From the NCBI RefSeq assembly GCF_900101615.1, contig NZ_FMZX01000001.1, positions 992,001-1,056,000 on the forward strand: a stretch of 64,000 bases of DNA, given 5' to 3'. The position numbers and the translations under genes were made by a program. The notes below the pieces were generated by a model. The model did no database searches, was not told the DNA's origin, and saw only the letters and a list, made by a program, of their open reading frames with translations. The DNA comes from Belnapia rosea. GTDB taxonomy: Bacteria > Pseudomonadota > Alphaproteobacteria > Acetobacterales > Acetobacteraceae. How positions within the stretch are numbered: the first letter of the stretch is position 1; the number at the start of each line of letters is the position of its first letter. This document shows, piece after piece, positions 16,281 through 25,171 of the stretch.

Positions 16281-17711
16281 ATGGTCGATCTGGTCATCAG
16301 CGGGGATTGCGTCGTCACGCCGCATGCGATCGGCCCGGCGGATGTGGCGATCGGCGGCGGGCGCGTGGTGGCGGTGGCGGAGCGCGGCAGCTTCCCCCTG
16401 CCGGTCGGCGCCCGGCGCGTGGATGCCACCGGCCAGATCGTCATGCCGGGCGGGATCGACCCGCATACCCACTGCCTCTGGCCCGTGGTGGTGCCGGACG
16501 GCACACCGACGCTGACCCAGGGGCCCTCGGTCGTCGGCCGCGCCGCGCTCTTCGGCGGCACGACCACCATCATCGACTTCACCCGCTGGACGCATGGCCA
16601 GACGGTGCAGGGCGCCATCGAGGCGCGCATGGCCGATTGGCGGGCGGATGGCTGCGCCTGCGACTGGGCGCTGCACACGATGGTGGAGGGCGACCTGCCG
16701 CCGGAGGTGCCCGCGCAGCTCGCCGAGGCGATCGAGGCGGGGCACCCGACGGTGAAGATCTTCACCACCGACATCACGCCGAGCCGCAAGGGGCGGATGG
16801 TGGATTTCGGCGACATCTGGGAGGTGTTCCAGGTGCTGGCGCGGAAGGGCGGGCTCGGCGTGATCCATGCTGAGGACAACGACATCGTCATGCACATGTA
16901 CGCCAAGCTGTTCCGCGAGGGGCGCGCCGGCTTCGAGAACATGGCGGAGGTGCACAACACGCTGTCGGAGGACCTCTCCTTCCGCCGCGTGCTGCGGCTG
17001 GCCGAGCGGGTGCCGGGGACGGCGCTCTACATGCTGCATGTCTCGGCCGCCGATGGCGTGCGGGCGATCCGCGAGGCCAGGGCGCGCAACCAGCCTGCCT
17101 ATGGCGAGAGCCTGCACCAGTACATGCTCTACACCTCGGATGACTACAAGCGGCCGAACGGGCAGATGTACCACACCTATCCCTCCCTCAAGTCTCAGGC
17201 GGACCAGGACGAGCTGTGGCGCGGGGCGATGGACGGGACGATCAACTGCGTCGCCACCGACGAGCTCTGCTGCTCGCTGGCGGTCAAGACGCAGGGCCGG
17301 CGGATCGACGACACCACGGGCGGCAATTCCGGCGTCGAGCCGCGCGTCGCGGTGATGTACTCCGAGATGGTCGGCAAGCGCGGCTTCAGCCTGCGGCAGT
17401 TCGTCGATGCGGTCTCGACCAATGCGGCGCGGATCATGGGCATGTATCCGCGGAAGGGCGCCATCGCGCCGGGGGCGGATGCGGATATCTGCATCCTCGA
17501 CCCGGCGCTGCGGCGCGAGGTGCGGGCCGAGGCCATGCACGAGAGCGACTACAGCCCCTGGGAGGGGCGGCAGGTGGATGCCTGGCCGGCGATGACCATC
17601 CTGCGCGGGAAGATCGTCGTCGAGGGCGACCGCTGGTGCGGCGACGACCGCGGCGGGCAGTGGGTCTCGCGTGCGATCCCGGAGGAGATCAGGGCCGGCG
17701 CGGCGCTGTGA
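16281..17711 (+). CDS. Dihydropyrimidinase / D-hydantoinase family amidohydrolase
   Basis: 476 aa from ATG 16281. Binuclear metal site residues are all recognisable: His62 and His64 (GGIDPHTHCLWP), the lysine to be carboxylated Lys159 (PTVKIFTTD), His196 (GVIHAEDND), His253 (YMLHVSAADG) and Asp327 (NCVATDELCC). The enzyme opens cyclic amides such as dihydropyrimidines or hydantoins. Substrate is uncertain because VKIFTTD differs from the usual FKVFMAY. Its stop overlaps the GTG of the next small gene, and a CobW GTPase follows. Confidence 0.9.
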   Translation: MVDLVISGDCVVTPHAIGPADVAIGGGRVVAVAERGSFPLPVGARRVDATGQIVMPGGIDPHTHCLWPVVVPDGTPTLTQGPSVVGRAALFGGTTTIIDFTRWTHGQTVQGAIEARMADWRADGCACDWALHTMVEGDLPPEVPAQLAEAIEAGHPTVKIFTTDITPSRKGRMVDFGDIWEVFQVLARKGGLGVIHAEDNDIVMHMYAKLFREGRAGFENMAEVHNTLSEDLSFRRVLRLAERVPGTALYMLHVSAADGVRAIREARARNQPAYGESLHQYMLYTSDDYKRPNGQMYHTYPSLKSQADQDELWRGAMDGTINCVATDELCCSLAVKTQGRRIDDTTGGNSGVEPRVAVMYSEMVGKRGFSLRQFVDAVSTNAARIMGMYPRKGAIAPGADADICILDPALRREVRAEAMHESDYSPWEGRQVDAWPAMTILRGKIVVEGDRWCGDDRGGQWVSRAIPEEIRAGAAL

Positions 17712-17995
17712 CGCCGCCCGAGCTGCGCGACCTGGTGGCGGATGCGCTGGCCTTGTGGGAGGTGCCCGAGGGGCCACCGCGGCGCGTTGCCGTCATCGAG
17801 GGCGGCGTGGCGCTGGAGGGGTTCGGCCTCCGCGTGCTGCCGGCGGCGGCGGAGGACCTGCCGATCCGCTGGTGGATCGAGCGGCCGGGGCAGCGGCGGC
17901 CCTGCACCTCCGTCACCGGCCTGCTGCGGGGGCTGCGGAATGCGGTCGGCGCCGGCGAGGGCGAGGCGCGGCGGCTCCGCGTGGCGGGTTCATGA
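17708..17995 (+). CDS. Unknown 95-aa protein between hydantoinase and CobW genes
   Basis: Not recognised. A GTG at 17708 overlaps the hydantoinase stop (GTGA), and its own stop overlaps the CobW ATG (ATGA), so it is translationally coupled on both sides. The protein begins TPPELRDLVADALALWEVPE, contains ALEGFGLRVLPAAAEDLPIR and PCTSVTGLLRGLRNAVGAGE, has one Cys and no signal peptide. Perhaps an adaptor or small subunit; no function can be assigned. Confidence 0.7.
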   Translation: MTPPELRDLVADALALWEVPEGPPRRVAVIEGGVALEGFGLRVLPAAAEDLPIRWWIERPGQRRPCTSVTGLLRGLRNAVGAGEGEARRLRVAGS

Positions 17996-18942
17996 TCCCC
18001 GTCTCCGTCGTCACCGGCTTTCTCGGTGCCGGCAAGACGACGCTGCTGCGGCGCGTGCTGGCCGACCCGGCCTGGGCGGACAGCGCCGTCATCGTCAACG
18101 AGTTCGGCGAGGTGCCGCTCGACCATGAGCTGTTGGCGGCGAGCGAGGAGGTGCTGGTCAATGTCTCGACCGGCTGCCTCTGCTGCGTGGTGCGCACCGA
18201 CCTCACCGCGACGCTGATGGATCTCGCGCGGCGGCGGGCGTCGGGGGAGCTGCCGGCCTACCGGCGCGTGCTGATCGAGACCTCGGGCCTTGCCGACCCG
18301 GCGCCGATCCTGCACGCGCTGATGACCGATGCGGCAGTGGCGGAGACGCACCGGCTTTGCGCGGTGGTCACGCTGGTCGATGCGCTGCACGGCGCGGCGG
18401 CGCTCGACCGCCACCCGGAGGCGCGGCGGCAGGCGATGCTGGCCGACCGCATCCTCGTCACCAAGCCCGATCTCGGGGATGCGGCGGCGCTCGGCGCGGT
18501 GCTGGCGGGGATCAACCCGGACGCGCCGCTGCGCGCGGCGGCGCATGGGGCGGTGGAGCCCGGCTGGCTCTTCGCGCCCGGCAGCCCGATCCCGCTGCCG
18601 GGACCCGAGGCGCGGCACAGCGCCGGGCTCGGCAGCATCGTCATCGAGCGGGAGGCGCCCGTCCCGGCCCTTGCCCTGACGCTCTGGATGCAGGCGCTGG
18701 CGGAGCATTGCGGGGCAAGGCTGCTGCGGCTGAAGGGGCTGGTGGCGCTGGCGGAGGAGCCGGCGCGGCCGATGGTGGTGCATGCCATCCAGCATGTGGT
18801 GCACCCGCCCGACTGGCTGGAGCGCTGGCCGGGCGGCGACCGCCGGACGCGGATCGTGCTGATCGGCCAGGGCATCCCGCGCCATTTCCCGGTGCGGCTG
18901 CTGGCCGCGATCGAGGCGGAGGTCGCCGGGTCGTTGCGCTGA
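17992..18942 (+). CDS. CobW/COG0523-family GTPase, putative metallochaperone
   Basis: 316 aa. Walker A GFLGAGKTTL (from residue 9), the family metal motif GCLCC with Cys62, Cys64 and Cys65, ETSGLADPAPI, and TKPDL in place of NKxD for guanine recognition. C-terminal CobW_C domain (VHAIQHVVHPPDWLERWPGG). COG0523 proteins use GTP to deliver Zn or another metal to client enzymes. The coupled position after a metal-dependent hydantoinase suggests that enzyme is the client; this is inference. Confidence 0.9.
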   Translation: MIPVSVVTGFLGAGKTTLLRRVLADPAWADSAVIVNEFGEVPLDHELLAASEEVLVNVSTGCLCCVVRTDLTATLMDLARRRASGELPAYRRVLIETSGLADPAPILHALMTDAAVAETHRLCAVVTLVDALHGAAALDRHPEARRQAMLADRILVTKPDLGDAAALGAVLAGINPDAPLRAAAHGAVEPGWLFAPGSPIPLPGPEARHSAGLGSIVIEREAPVPALALTLWMQALAEHCGARLLRLKGLVALAEEPARPMVVHAIQHVVHPPDWLERWPGGDRRTRIVLIGQGIPRHFPVRLLAAIEAEVAGSLR

Positions 18943-19025
18943 CCCATCCGGCGGCCCAGGCTTGCCCACAGGCTTGCCCCCTGGCCCGCCCCGGTGGTCA
19001 AGTGCGGCCAAGCGGGAGGAACGGG

Positions 19026-19796
19026 ATGGTCGATCCAGGACGGCTGTTCGGGCTGGCAGGCTCGGTGGCCTTGGTCACCGGGGCATCGGGCGCGCTCGGG
19101 GCGCATTTCGCCCGGGTGCTGCATGGCGCGGGCGCGCGGGTGGTGCTGGCGGCGCGGCGGGTGGAGGCGCTGGAGACGCTGGCGGCGGAGCTGGGCACGG
19201 GCGCCGTGGCGGTGCCGCTCGACGTGGCGCGGCCGGAGAGCGTCGCCGCGGCCTTCGATGCCGCAGAGGCGGCTTTTGGCCAGGCGCCCGATATCGTCGT
19301 GAACAATGCCGGCATCGCCGTCTCCAAGCCGGCCCTGCAGCAAACGGCCGAGGATTGGGACAGCGTGGTGGAGGTCAACCTCCGCGGCTGCTTCCTGGTG
19401 GCGACCGAGGCGGGGCGGCGGCTGGTGGCGGCGAAGCGCGGCGGGGCCATCATCAACATCGCCTCGATCGGCGGACTGCGCATCCTCCAGGGCGTCGTTG
19501 GATACACGGCCTCCAAGGCGGGGCTGGTGCAGATGACGCGGCAGCTCGCCGTCGAATGGGCGCGGTACGGCATCCGGGTGAATGCGCTCTGCCCCGGCTA
19601 TGTCGAGACGCCGATCAACCGCGAATTCTTTGCCTCGGACGCCGGCCAGGCAGTGGTGAAGCGGGTGCCGCAGCGCCGCCTCGGCCAGCCCGACGACCTG
19701 ACCGGCCCGCTCCTGCTGCTGGCCTCCCCGGCCGGCGCCCATATGACGGGCGCCGCGCTGGTGGTGGATGGCGGCCATTCCGTGAACGCTCTGTAG
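19026..19796 (+). CDS. SDR-family oxidoreductase
   Basis: 256 aa from ATG 19026, with GGGAGGAA upstream. Classical SDR: nucleotide motif TGASGALGAHFA, NNAG, catalytic Ser in NIASIGGL and the YxxxK pair in VVGYTASKAGL, ending with VVDGGHSVNAL. Likely an NAD(P)-dependent 3-hydroxyacyl or alcohol dehydrogenase for the acyl-CoA pathway encoded by the next two genes. Substrate not determined. Confidence 0.92.
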   Translation: MVDPGRLFGLAGSVALVTGASGALGAHFARVLHGAGARVVLAARRVEALETLAAELGTGAVAVPLDVARPESVAAAFDAAEAAFGQAPDIVVNNAGIAVSKPALQQTAEDWDSVVEVNLRGCFLVATEAGRRLVAAKRGGAIINIASIGGLRILQGVVGYTASKAGLVQMTRQLAVEWARYGIRVNALCPGYVETPINREFFASDAGQAVVKRVPQRRLGQPDDLTGPLLLLASPAGAHMTGAALVVDGGHSVNAL

Positions 19797-19807
19797 GATA
19801 CGCCCAG

Positions 19808-21016
19808 ATGGATTTCAGCCTGTCTCCCGAGGTCGAGTCGACCCGCGCGCGCATCCGCGAATTCGTCGAGCAGCGCATCATCCCGCTGGAGGCCGACCCG
19901 GCCAGCTATGACGAGCATGAGAACATCGCCAAGCCGCTGCTGGAGCGGCTGCGGGCAGAGGCCAAGGCGGAGGGGCTCTGGGCGCTCAACCTGCCGAAGG
20001 AGCGCGGCGGCGGCGGCTTCCCCATGGTCGCGATCGCCGCCTTCTACGAGGAGATGAACCGCAGCATCTTCGGCCCCGTGGTCTTCCATGGCGCCGCCCC
20101 CGATGACGGCAACATGCGCGTGCTGAACATGGTCGGCACCGAGGCGCAGAAGGAGCGCTGGCTGCAGCCGATCATCGACGGGAAGGTGCAGTCGAGCTTC
20201 GCCATGACCGAGCCCGATGGCTGCGGCAGCGACCCGTCGATGACCTATACCAAGGCCGAGCGGCGGGGGAATGACCGCTGGGTCATCACCGGGCGCAAGC
20301 ACTACATCACCGGCGCCGAGACCTCGAAGCACTTCATCCTGATGGCGCGTACCTCGGATGACGACCGCACTGGGCTCACCGCCTTCCTCTTCCATGCGGA
20401 CCAACCGGGCTGGAAGATCGTCCGCCGCATCCCGATCATGGGGCCGGAGGAGCATGGCGGGCATTGCGAGCTGGAATTCGACGGGCTCGAGGTGGCCGAC
20501 GAGAACGTGCTGATGGGCGTGGGCGACGGGCTGCGGGTGACGCAGATCCGGCTCGGCCCGGCCCGCCTCACCCATTGCATGCGCTGGACGGGGATGGGGC
20601 GGCGGGCGCTCGAGATCGCCATGGCGCATATCGAGCAGCGCAGCAGCTTCGGCAGCAAGCTGGTGGAGAAGGAGGCGGTGCAGCAGCTGGTCGGCCAGGC
20701 GGCGATGGAGCTCGATATCGGCCGGCTGCTGACGATGCGTGCGGCCTGGCTGCTCGACCAGGGGAGCCTGGCGCGGAAGGAGATCTCCATGGCGAAGGTC
20801 GTCGTGGCGGATGCGCTGCACAAGGCGGTCGATACCTCGCTGCAGCTGCTCGGCGCGCGCGGCTACTCGAAGGACACGCCGGTCGAGTGGATGTACCGCT
20901 ATGCCCGGCAGGCGCGGCTGGTCGATGGCGCGAGCGAGGTGCACCGCATGGTGCTGGCCAACTTCCTCAGGCGCCAGGGCAAGGACTTCTTCAAATGGGG
21001 CGCCGATCGTGGATGA
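19808..21016 (+). CDS. Acyl-CoA dehydrogenase
   Basis: 402 aa from ATG 19808, 11 nt after the SDR stop. ACAD signatures are FAMTEPDGCGSDPSMTYTKA, HYITGAETSKHFILMARTSD, QRSSFGSKLVEKEAVQQLVG and LQLLGARGYSKDTPVEWMYR. It resembles long or branched-chain ACADs of the ACAD10/11 type. FAD-dependent, cytoplasmic. The end overlaps the start of the AMP ligase by several nucleotides. Confidence 0.93.
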   Translation: MDFSLSPEVESTRARIREFVEQRIIPLEADPASYDEHENIAKPLLERLRAEAKAEGLWALNLPKERGGGGFPMVAIAAFYEEMNRSIFGPVVFHGAAPDDGNMRVLNMVGTEAQKERWLQPIIDGKVQSSFAMTEPDGCGSDPSMTYTKAERRGNDRWVITGRKHYITGAETSKHFILMARTSDDDRTGLTAFLFHADQPGWKIVRRIPIMGPEEHGGHCELEFDGLEVADENVLMGVGDGLRVTQIRLGPARLTHCMRWTGMGRRALEIAMAHIEQRSSFGSKLVEKEAVQQLVGQAAMELDIGRLLTMRAAWLLDQGSLARKEISMAKVVVADALHKAVDTSLQLLGARGYSKDTPVEWMYRYARQARLVDGASEVHRMVLANFLRRQGKDFFKWGADRG

Positions 21017-22616
21017 CGGCGACCTTCAGCGGCAGCCGGCGAATCATGTGCCGCTCTCGCCCATCTCCTTCCTGCTGCGGGCGGCGCGGATCTATCCGGG
21101 GCGGGTTGCCGTCATCCATGGGCAGCGGCGCCTCACCTATGCGCAGATGGCGGAGCGGAGCCGGCGCCTTGCCTCGGCGCTGAGGCGGGCGGGCATCGGG
21201 CCGGGCGATGTGGTCGCCATCATGGCGCCGAACACGCCGGAGATGCTGGAGGCGCATTACGGCGTGCCGATGACCGGCGCCGTGCTGCTGACGCTGAACA
21301 TCCGGCTGGATGCGGCGGCGATCGGCTTCATCCTGCGGCATGCAGGGGCGAAGCTGCTGCTGGTGGACCGCGAGTTCACCCGCACCGCCCGCGGCGCGGT
21401 GCCGGAGGGCATGACGGTCGTCGACATCGCCGACAGCGAGGCGCCGGATGGCGAGACGCTGGGTGCAACGGAGTACGAGGCCTTCCTCGCCGGCGGCGAC
21501 CCGGCGGAGCCGGTGCGGATGCCCGAGGACGAGTGGGAGGCAATCAGCCTCTCCTACACCTCGGGCACCACGGGCAACCCGAAGGGTGTCGTCGCGCATC
21601 ACCGCGGCGCCTACCTGAACGCGGCGGCCAATGCGCTGGCCTTCAACCTCACGCCGCGCAGCGTCTATCTCTGGACGCTGCCGATGTTCCACTGCAACGG
21701 CTGGACCTATACCTGGGCCGTGACGCTGCAGGGCGGGACGCATGTCTGCCTGCGCAGGGTCGAGCCGGGGGCGATCTTCGCCGCCATCGCCGCGCATGGC
21801 GTGACGCATATGTGCGCCGCGCCCGTGGTGCTGACCATGCTGATCCATGCGCCGGAGGCGGTGCGCCGGCCCCTGCCCGGCCCGGTCGCCATCGCCACGG
21901 GCGGCGCGGCGCCGCCTTCCCCCGTCATCGCCGGGATGGAGGCCATGGGCTTCGATGTCACCCACCTGTACGGCCTGACGGAGTGCTACGGCCCGGCGAC
22001 GATCTGCCTGCCGCAGCCCGGGCTGGAGGCGATGCCGCTGGCGGAGCGGGCGGGCTTCATGGCGCGCCAGGGGGTGAACCACCCGATGCTGGAGGAGGCC
22101 GCCGTGCTCGACCCCGCCAGCATGGCGCCGGTGCCGGCGGATGGGCGGACGCTCGGCGAGGTGATGCTGCGCGGCAATACGGTGATGAAGGGCTATCTGC
22201 GCAACCCGGAAGCCAACCAGGCGGCCTTCGCCGGCGGCTGGTTCCATACCGGCGACCTTGGGGTGATGCATCCGGATGGCTATATCGAGGTGAAGGACCG
22301 GGCGAAGGACATCGTCATCTCGGGCGGGGAGAATATCTCGACCCTCGAGGTGGAGGAGGTGCTCTACGCCCATCCCGCCATCATGGAAGCCGCCGTCGTC
22401 GCCGCGCCCGACCCGAAATGGGGCGAGGTGCCGCACGCCTTCGTCACGCCGCGGCCAGGGGCCGAGCCGCCGACCGAGGCGGAGGTGATCGCCTGGTGCC
22501 GCGCGCGCCTCGCCCATTTCAAATGCCCGAAGCGGGTCAGCTTCGGCCCCCTGCCGAAGACCTCCACGGGCAAGATCCAGAAATTCGAACTGCGCGGGCG
22601 GCTGCAGGGCGTGTAG
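21009..22616 (+). CDS. AMP-forming acyl-CoA synthetase
   Basis: 535 aa if translation starts at GTG 21009; no in-frame ATG near the natural N-terminus, and longer readings only shadow the dehydrogenase gene. Adenylate-forming motifs: SYTSGTTGNPKGVVAHHRGA (P-loop), LYGLTECYGPA, WFHTGDLGVMHPDGYIEVKD, and KTSTGKIQKFELR with the catalytic Lys. Activates a carboxylic acid to its CoA ester, feeding the adjacent dehydrogenase. Substrate unknown; the neighbours suggest a fatty or modified acid. Confidence 0.92.
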   Translation: MDDGDLQRQPANHVPLSPISFLLRAARIYPGRVAVIHGQRRLTYAQMAERSRRLASALRRAGIGPGDVVAIMAPNTPEMLEAHYGVPMTGAVLLTLNIRLDAAAIGFILRHAGAKLLLVDREFTRTARGAVPEGMTVVDIADSEAPDGETLGATEYEAFLAGGDPAEPVRMPEDEWEAISLSYTSGTTGNPKGVVAHHRGAYLNAAANALAFNLTPRSVYLWTLPMFHCNGWTYTWAVTLQGGTHVCLRRVEPGAIFAAIAAHGVTHMCAAPVVLTMLIHAPEAVRRPLPGPVAIATGGAAPPSPVIAGMEAMGFDVTHLYGLTECYGPATICLPQPGLEAMPLAERAGFMARQGVNHPMLEEAAVLDPASMAPVPADGRTLGEVMLRGNTVMKGYLRNPEANQAAFAGGWFHTGDLGVMHPDGYIEVKDRAKDIVISGGENISTLEVEEVLYAHPAIMEAAVVAAPDPKWGEVPHAFVTPRPGAEPPTEAEVIAWCRARLAHFKCPKRVSFGPLPKTSTGKIQKFELRGRLQGV

Positions 22617-22650
22617 CCTTCCTTTCAACAAGAATGGGAGGAAGACGGGG

Positions 22651-23613
22651 ATGACCATCACGCGACGGGGGCTGCTTGCCGCCCCCGCCCTGCTGGCGGT
22701 GCCGGCGCGGGCCCAGGCCTGGCCGGACCGGCCGGTGCGCATCCTGGTGCCCTATACGCCGGGTGCCTTCAACGACACGCTGGCGCGCCTCGTCGGCGAA
22801 CGGATGGGCGAGGCCCTGGGGCAGATCGGCGTGGTGGAGAACCGGCCGGGCGCGAGCGGCTCGCTCGCCATCGCGGCCACGGCGCAGGCAACCGACCACC
22901 ACACCATCGCCATTGCCAATACCGCCAACCTGACGATGAACCCCTTCCTCTTCTCCAACACCGGCTACGACCCGGTGAAGGACATCGCCCCGCTTTGCGT
23001 GACGGCGCGGCTGATGAACTGCCTCGCGGTGCGGACGGAGAGCGGCATCGGCAGCCTGGCCGAGCTGATCGAGCGGGCGAAGTCACAGCCGGGGCGGATG
23101 AGCTTTGCCAGCTCCGGCGCCGGCAGCAGCCCGCATCTCGCGGCGGAGCTGTTCCGCGCCAGGGCGGGGCTCGAGCTCGTGCATGTGCCCTATCGGGGCA
23201 GCGCGCCCGGCGTCGCCGACCTGATCGGCGGGCGCGTCGACATGACGGTGGACAACCTGCCCAACGTCCTGCCGAACATCCAGGGCGGGCGGCTGCGGGC
23301 GTTGGCGGTGACGGGCAGCGAGCGGGACCCGGCGCTGCCCGATGTGCCGACCTTCGCCGAGGCGGGGCTGCCGGGCTACGAGGTCTATGTCTGGTTCGGC
23401 TTCATCGGCTCGGCCAGCATGCCGCAGGCGGTGCGCGACCGGCTCTCCGCCGCCATCAGCGGCATCGTGCAGGCGGCGGAGACGGCGGAGAAGATCAGGC
23501 GCGCGGGCGCCACGGTCTGGGTCCAGGACCAGCAGCAGATGGCGGCGCTGATCCGGAGCGACCTCGAGAAATGGGGCGGGGTGATCCGCGCGGCCAATCT
23601 GCGGATCGAGTAG
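22651..23613 (+). CDS. Bug-type (TctC family) periplasmic substrate-binding protein
   Basis: 320 aa with an N-terminal twin-arginine-like leader (TRRGLLAAPALLAVPARAQA). Family marks: WPDRPVRILVPYTPG, VVENRPGASGSLA, FASSGAGSSPHLAAELF and VDMTVDNLPNVLPNIQGGRL. Bug receptors bind small carboxylates in the periplasm, either for TctAB transporters or for signalling. No tctA or tctB genes lie nearby, so this is an orphan receptor. Its place after an acyl-CoA synthetase suggests the ligand is the acid degraded by the operon. Confidence 0.92.
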   Translation: MTITRRGLLAAPALLAVPARAQAWPDRPVRILVPYTPGAFNDTLARLVGERMGEALGQIGVVENRPGASGSLAIAATAQATDHHTIAIANTANLTMNPFLFSNTGYDPVKDIAPLCVTARLMNCLAVRTESGIGSLAELIERAKSQPGRMSFASSGAGSSPHLAAELFRARAGLELVHVPYRGSAPGVADLIGGRVDMTVDNLPNVLPNIQGGRLRALAVTGSERDPALPDVPTFAEAGLPGYEVYVWFGFIGSASMPQAVRDRLSAAISGIVQAAETAEKIRRAGATVWVQDQQQMAALIRSDLEKWGGVIRAANLRIE

Positions 23614-24297
23614 TCAGGCGATCTCCCGGATCAGCTTGGCCCGCAGCGCGCGGGCGATGTCCCGGCGGTCCTCGGCCGTGACGACGAAGGCGCCGGGGCC
23701 GCCGATGACCTCGCGGCGATAGGTCTCGGCCAGGGGCTCGCCCGCGCGGGTCACCTGGCCGGCGGCGGCGACGGCCAGGGCGTTGACGGTGATGCCGGCC
23801 GTGACGGCGGCGTCCCGCGCTGCGGTGGCGGCCCGGTTCGAGCGCAGGTCGGGCCCGTCGCCGGAGAGGTCGATGACGCGCTCGGCCGCCTGGAAGGGTG
23901 CGGTGGCCAGGAGGCGGGCGCAATGGTCGAGCGCGTCGCCGATGGCGTTCCAGCTTTGCGGGCTGCGCGGGGCGCGGAGCACGGCCTCGGCGAGCGCGAT
24001 GGCGGAGGCGCCGTCGGTCACGCGCATCCATTCCACCACGGTCGCCGCGCCGCCGGGCGAGCCCCATTCGACCATGGCGACGGCGATGGCACCATGTGGC
24101 CTGCCGCGGATGGCGCCGAGGACGCTTGGATGGGTCAGCGCCTCGGCATACCCCTCGCGTTGCAGCTGGAACTCGTCAGGGTCGATGGAGCCGGAGGCAT
24201 CGACGGCCAGCGCCAGGAGGAGATCGACCTCGCGCGGCTGGCCGAGGGCAGGCGTGCTGGCGGCGACGAGGCTGGCGAGGAGGGGGCGGCGGCGCAT
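23614..24297 (-). CDS. DUF1194 (von Willebrand A-like) exported protein, copy 1
   Basis: 227 aa from ATG 24297, with AAGGAG ahead. N-terminal RRR leader (MRRRPLLASLVAASTPALGQ) suggests export, possibly by Tat. The body has a MIDAS-like DASGSIDPDEFQ motif and VIDLSGDGPDLRSNR, then YRREVIGGPGAFVVTAEDR, all DUF1194 features. Metal-dependent protein-protein adhesion is the usual role of such folds, but no partner is known. A paralogue is at 49236-49976. Convergent with the Bug receptor gene with no gap. Confidence 0.88.
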   Translation of the reverse strand: MRRRPLLASLVAASTPALGQPREVDLLLALAVDASGSIDPDEFQLQREGYAEALTHPSVLGAIRGRPHGAIAVAMVEWGSPGGAATVVEWMRVTDGASAIALAEAVLRAPRSPQSWNAIGDALDHCARLLATAPFQAAERVIDLSGDGPDLRSNRAATAARDAAVTAGITVNALAVAAAGQVTRAGEPLAETYRREVIGGPGAFVVTAEDRRDIARALRAKLIREIA

Positions 24298-24361
24298 CGG
24301 GGCTCCTTGCGGCGATGGTTCAGGCCCCGCATCCTCGCAGGGAAGGATGGGAGGGAAAGCG

Positions 24362-25171
24362 ATGCCGAGCCTGACGGTCAATGGCCATGACATGGCCTAT
24401 GCGGAGGCGGGGAGCGGACCGGCCGTGGTGCTGATCCATGGCTCGTTGAACGACCACCGCTACTGGGCGCCGCAGATGGAGCCGCTCGGGGCACGCTTCC
24501 ATGCCGTGGCGCCGAGCCTCCGGCACTACTGGCCGGAGCGCTGGGACGGCGTGGGCGAGACCTTCAAGATCGACCAGCATGTCGAGGACATGGCCGGCTT
24601 CATGGCGGCGCTCGGGGCGGGGCCGGTCGATCTGGTCGGGCATTCGCGCGGCGGGCATATCGCCTTCCGGCTCGCGGAGCGGCATCCGCAGCTGATCCGC
24701 CGGCTGGTGCTGGCGGAGCCGGGGGGCGAGCTGGATGAGAGCCTGGGCGGGGTGCCCGGCGGGGCGGGCAAGCAGGCCGGGGCCTTCGCCGCGGCGGCCG
24801 AGCTGCTGAAGGCCGGCGATACCGAGGGCGCCATGCGGCGCTTCGCCGAACATACCGGCGGCCCCGGCGCCTGGGAGCGGCGGAGCGCGGTGCGGAAGGC
24901 CATCAACCTCGACAACGCGCATACGCTGCTCGGCCAGATCGACGAGCGGCGGCGGCCTTATGGGCGGGCGGCGGCGGAGTCGATCCGGCTGCCGACCCTG
25001 CTGGTCCATGGCGCGCAGACCCAGCCGCAATTCGTGGCCGTCATCGATGCGCTGGAGCAGGTCATGGCCGATACAAGCCGGGTCGTCATCCCGAATGCGG
25101 CGCATGGGATGAGCAGCGACAACCCGGCGGCCTTCAACGCGGCGGTGCTCGACTTCCTCGGCCGGGCCTGA
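24362..25171 (+). CDS. Alpha/beta hydrolase
   Basis: 269 aa from ATG 24362 behind GGGAGGG. Oxyanion motif VVLIHGSLND, nucleophile elbow VDLVGHSRGGHIAF (Ser in GHSRG), and a terminal catalytic His in PNAAHGMSSDNP. No leader peptide, so cytoplasmic. Substrate unknown. It is divergent from DUF1194 copy 1 and convergent with an unknown gene through a shared hairpin. Confidence 0.9.
   Translation: MPSLTVNGHDMAYAEAGSGPAVVLIHGSLNDHRYWAPQMEPLGARFHAVAPSLRHYWPERWDGVGETFKIDQHVEDMAGFMAALGAGPVDLVGHSRGGHIAFRLAERHPQLIRRLVLAEPGGELDESLGGVPGGAGKQAGAFAAAAELLKAGDTEGAMRRFAEHTGGPGAWERRSAVRKAINLDNAHTLLGQIDERRRPYGRAAAESIRLPTLLVHGAQTQPQFVAVIDALEQVMADTSRVVIPNAAHGMSSDNPAAFNAAVLDFLGRA

Noticed and set aside
18950-18999. 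Direct repeat of CAGGCTTGCCC before the SDR gene
   Set aside because: Only two copies, in GC-rich non-coding sequence; no sign of a functional array or CRISPR.
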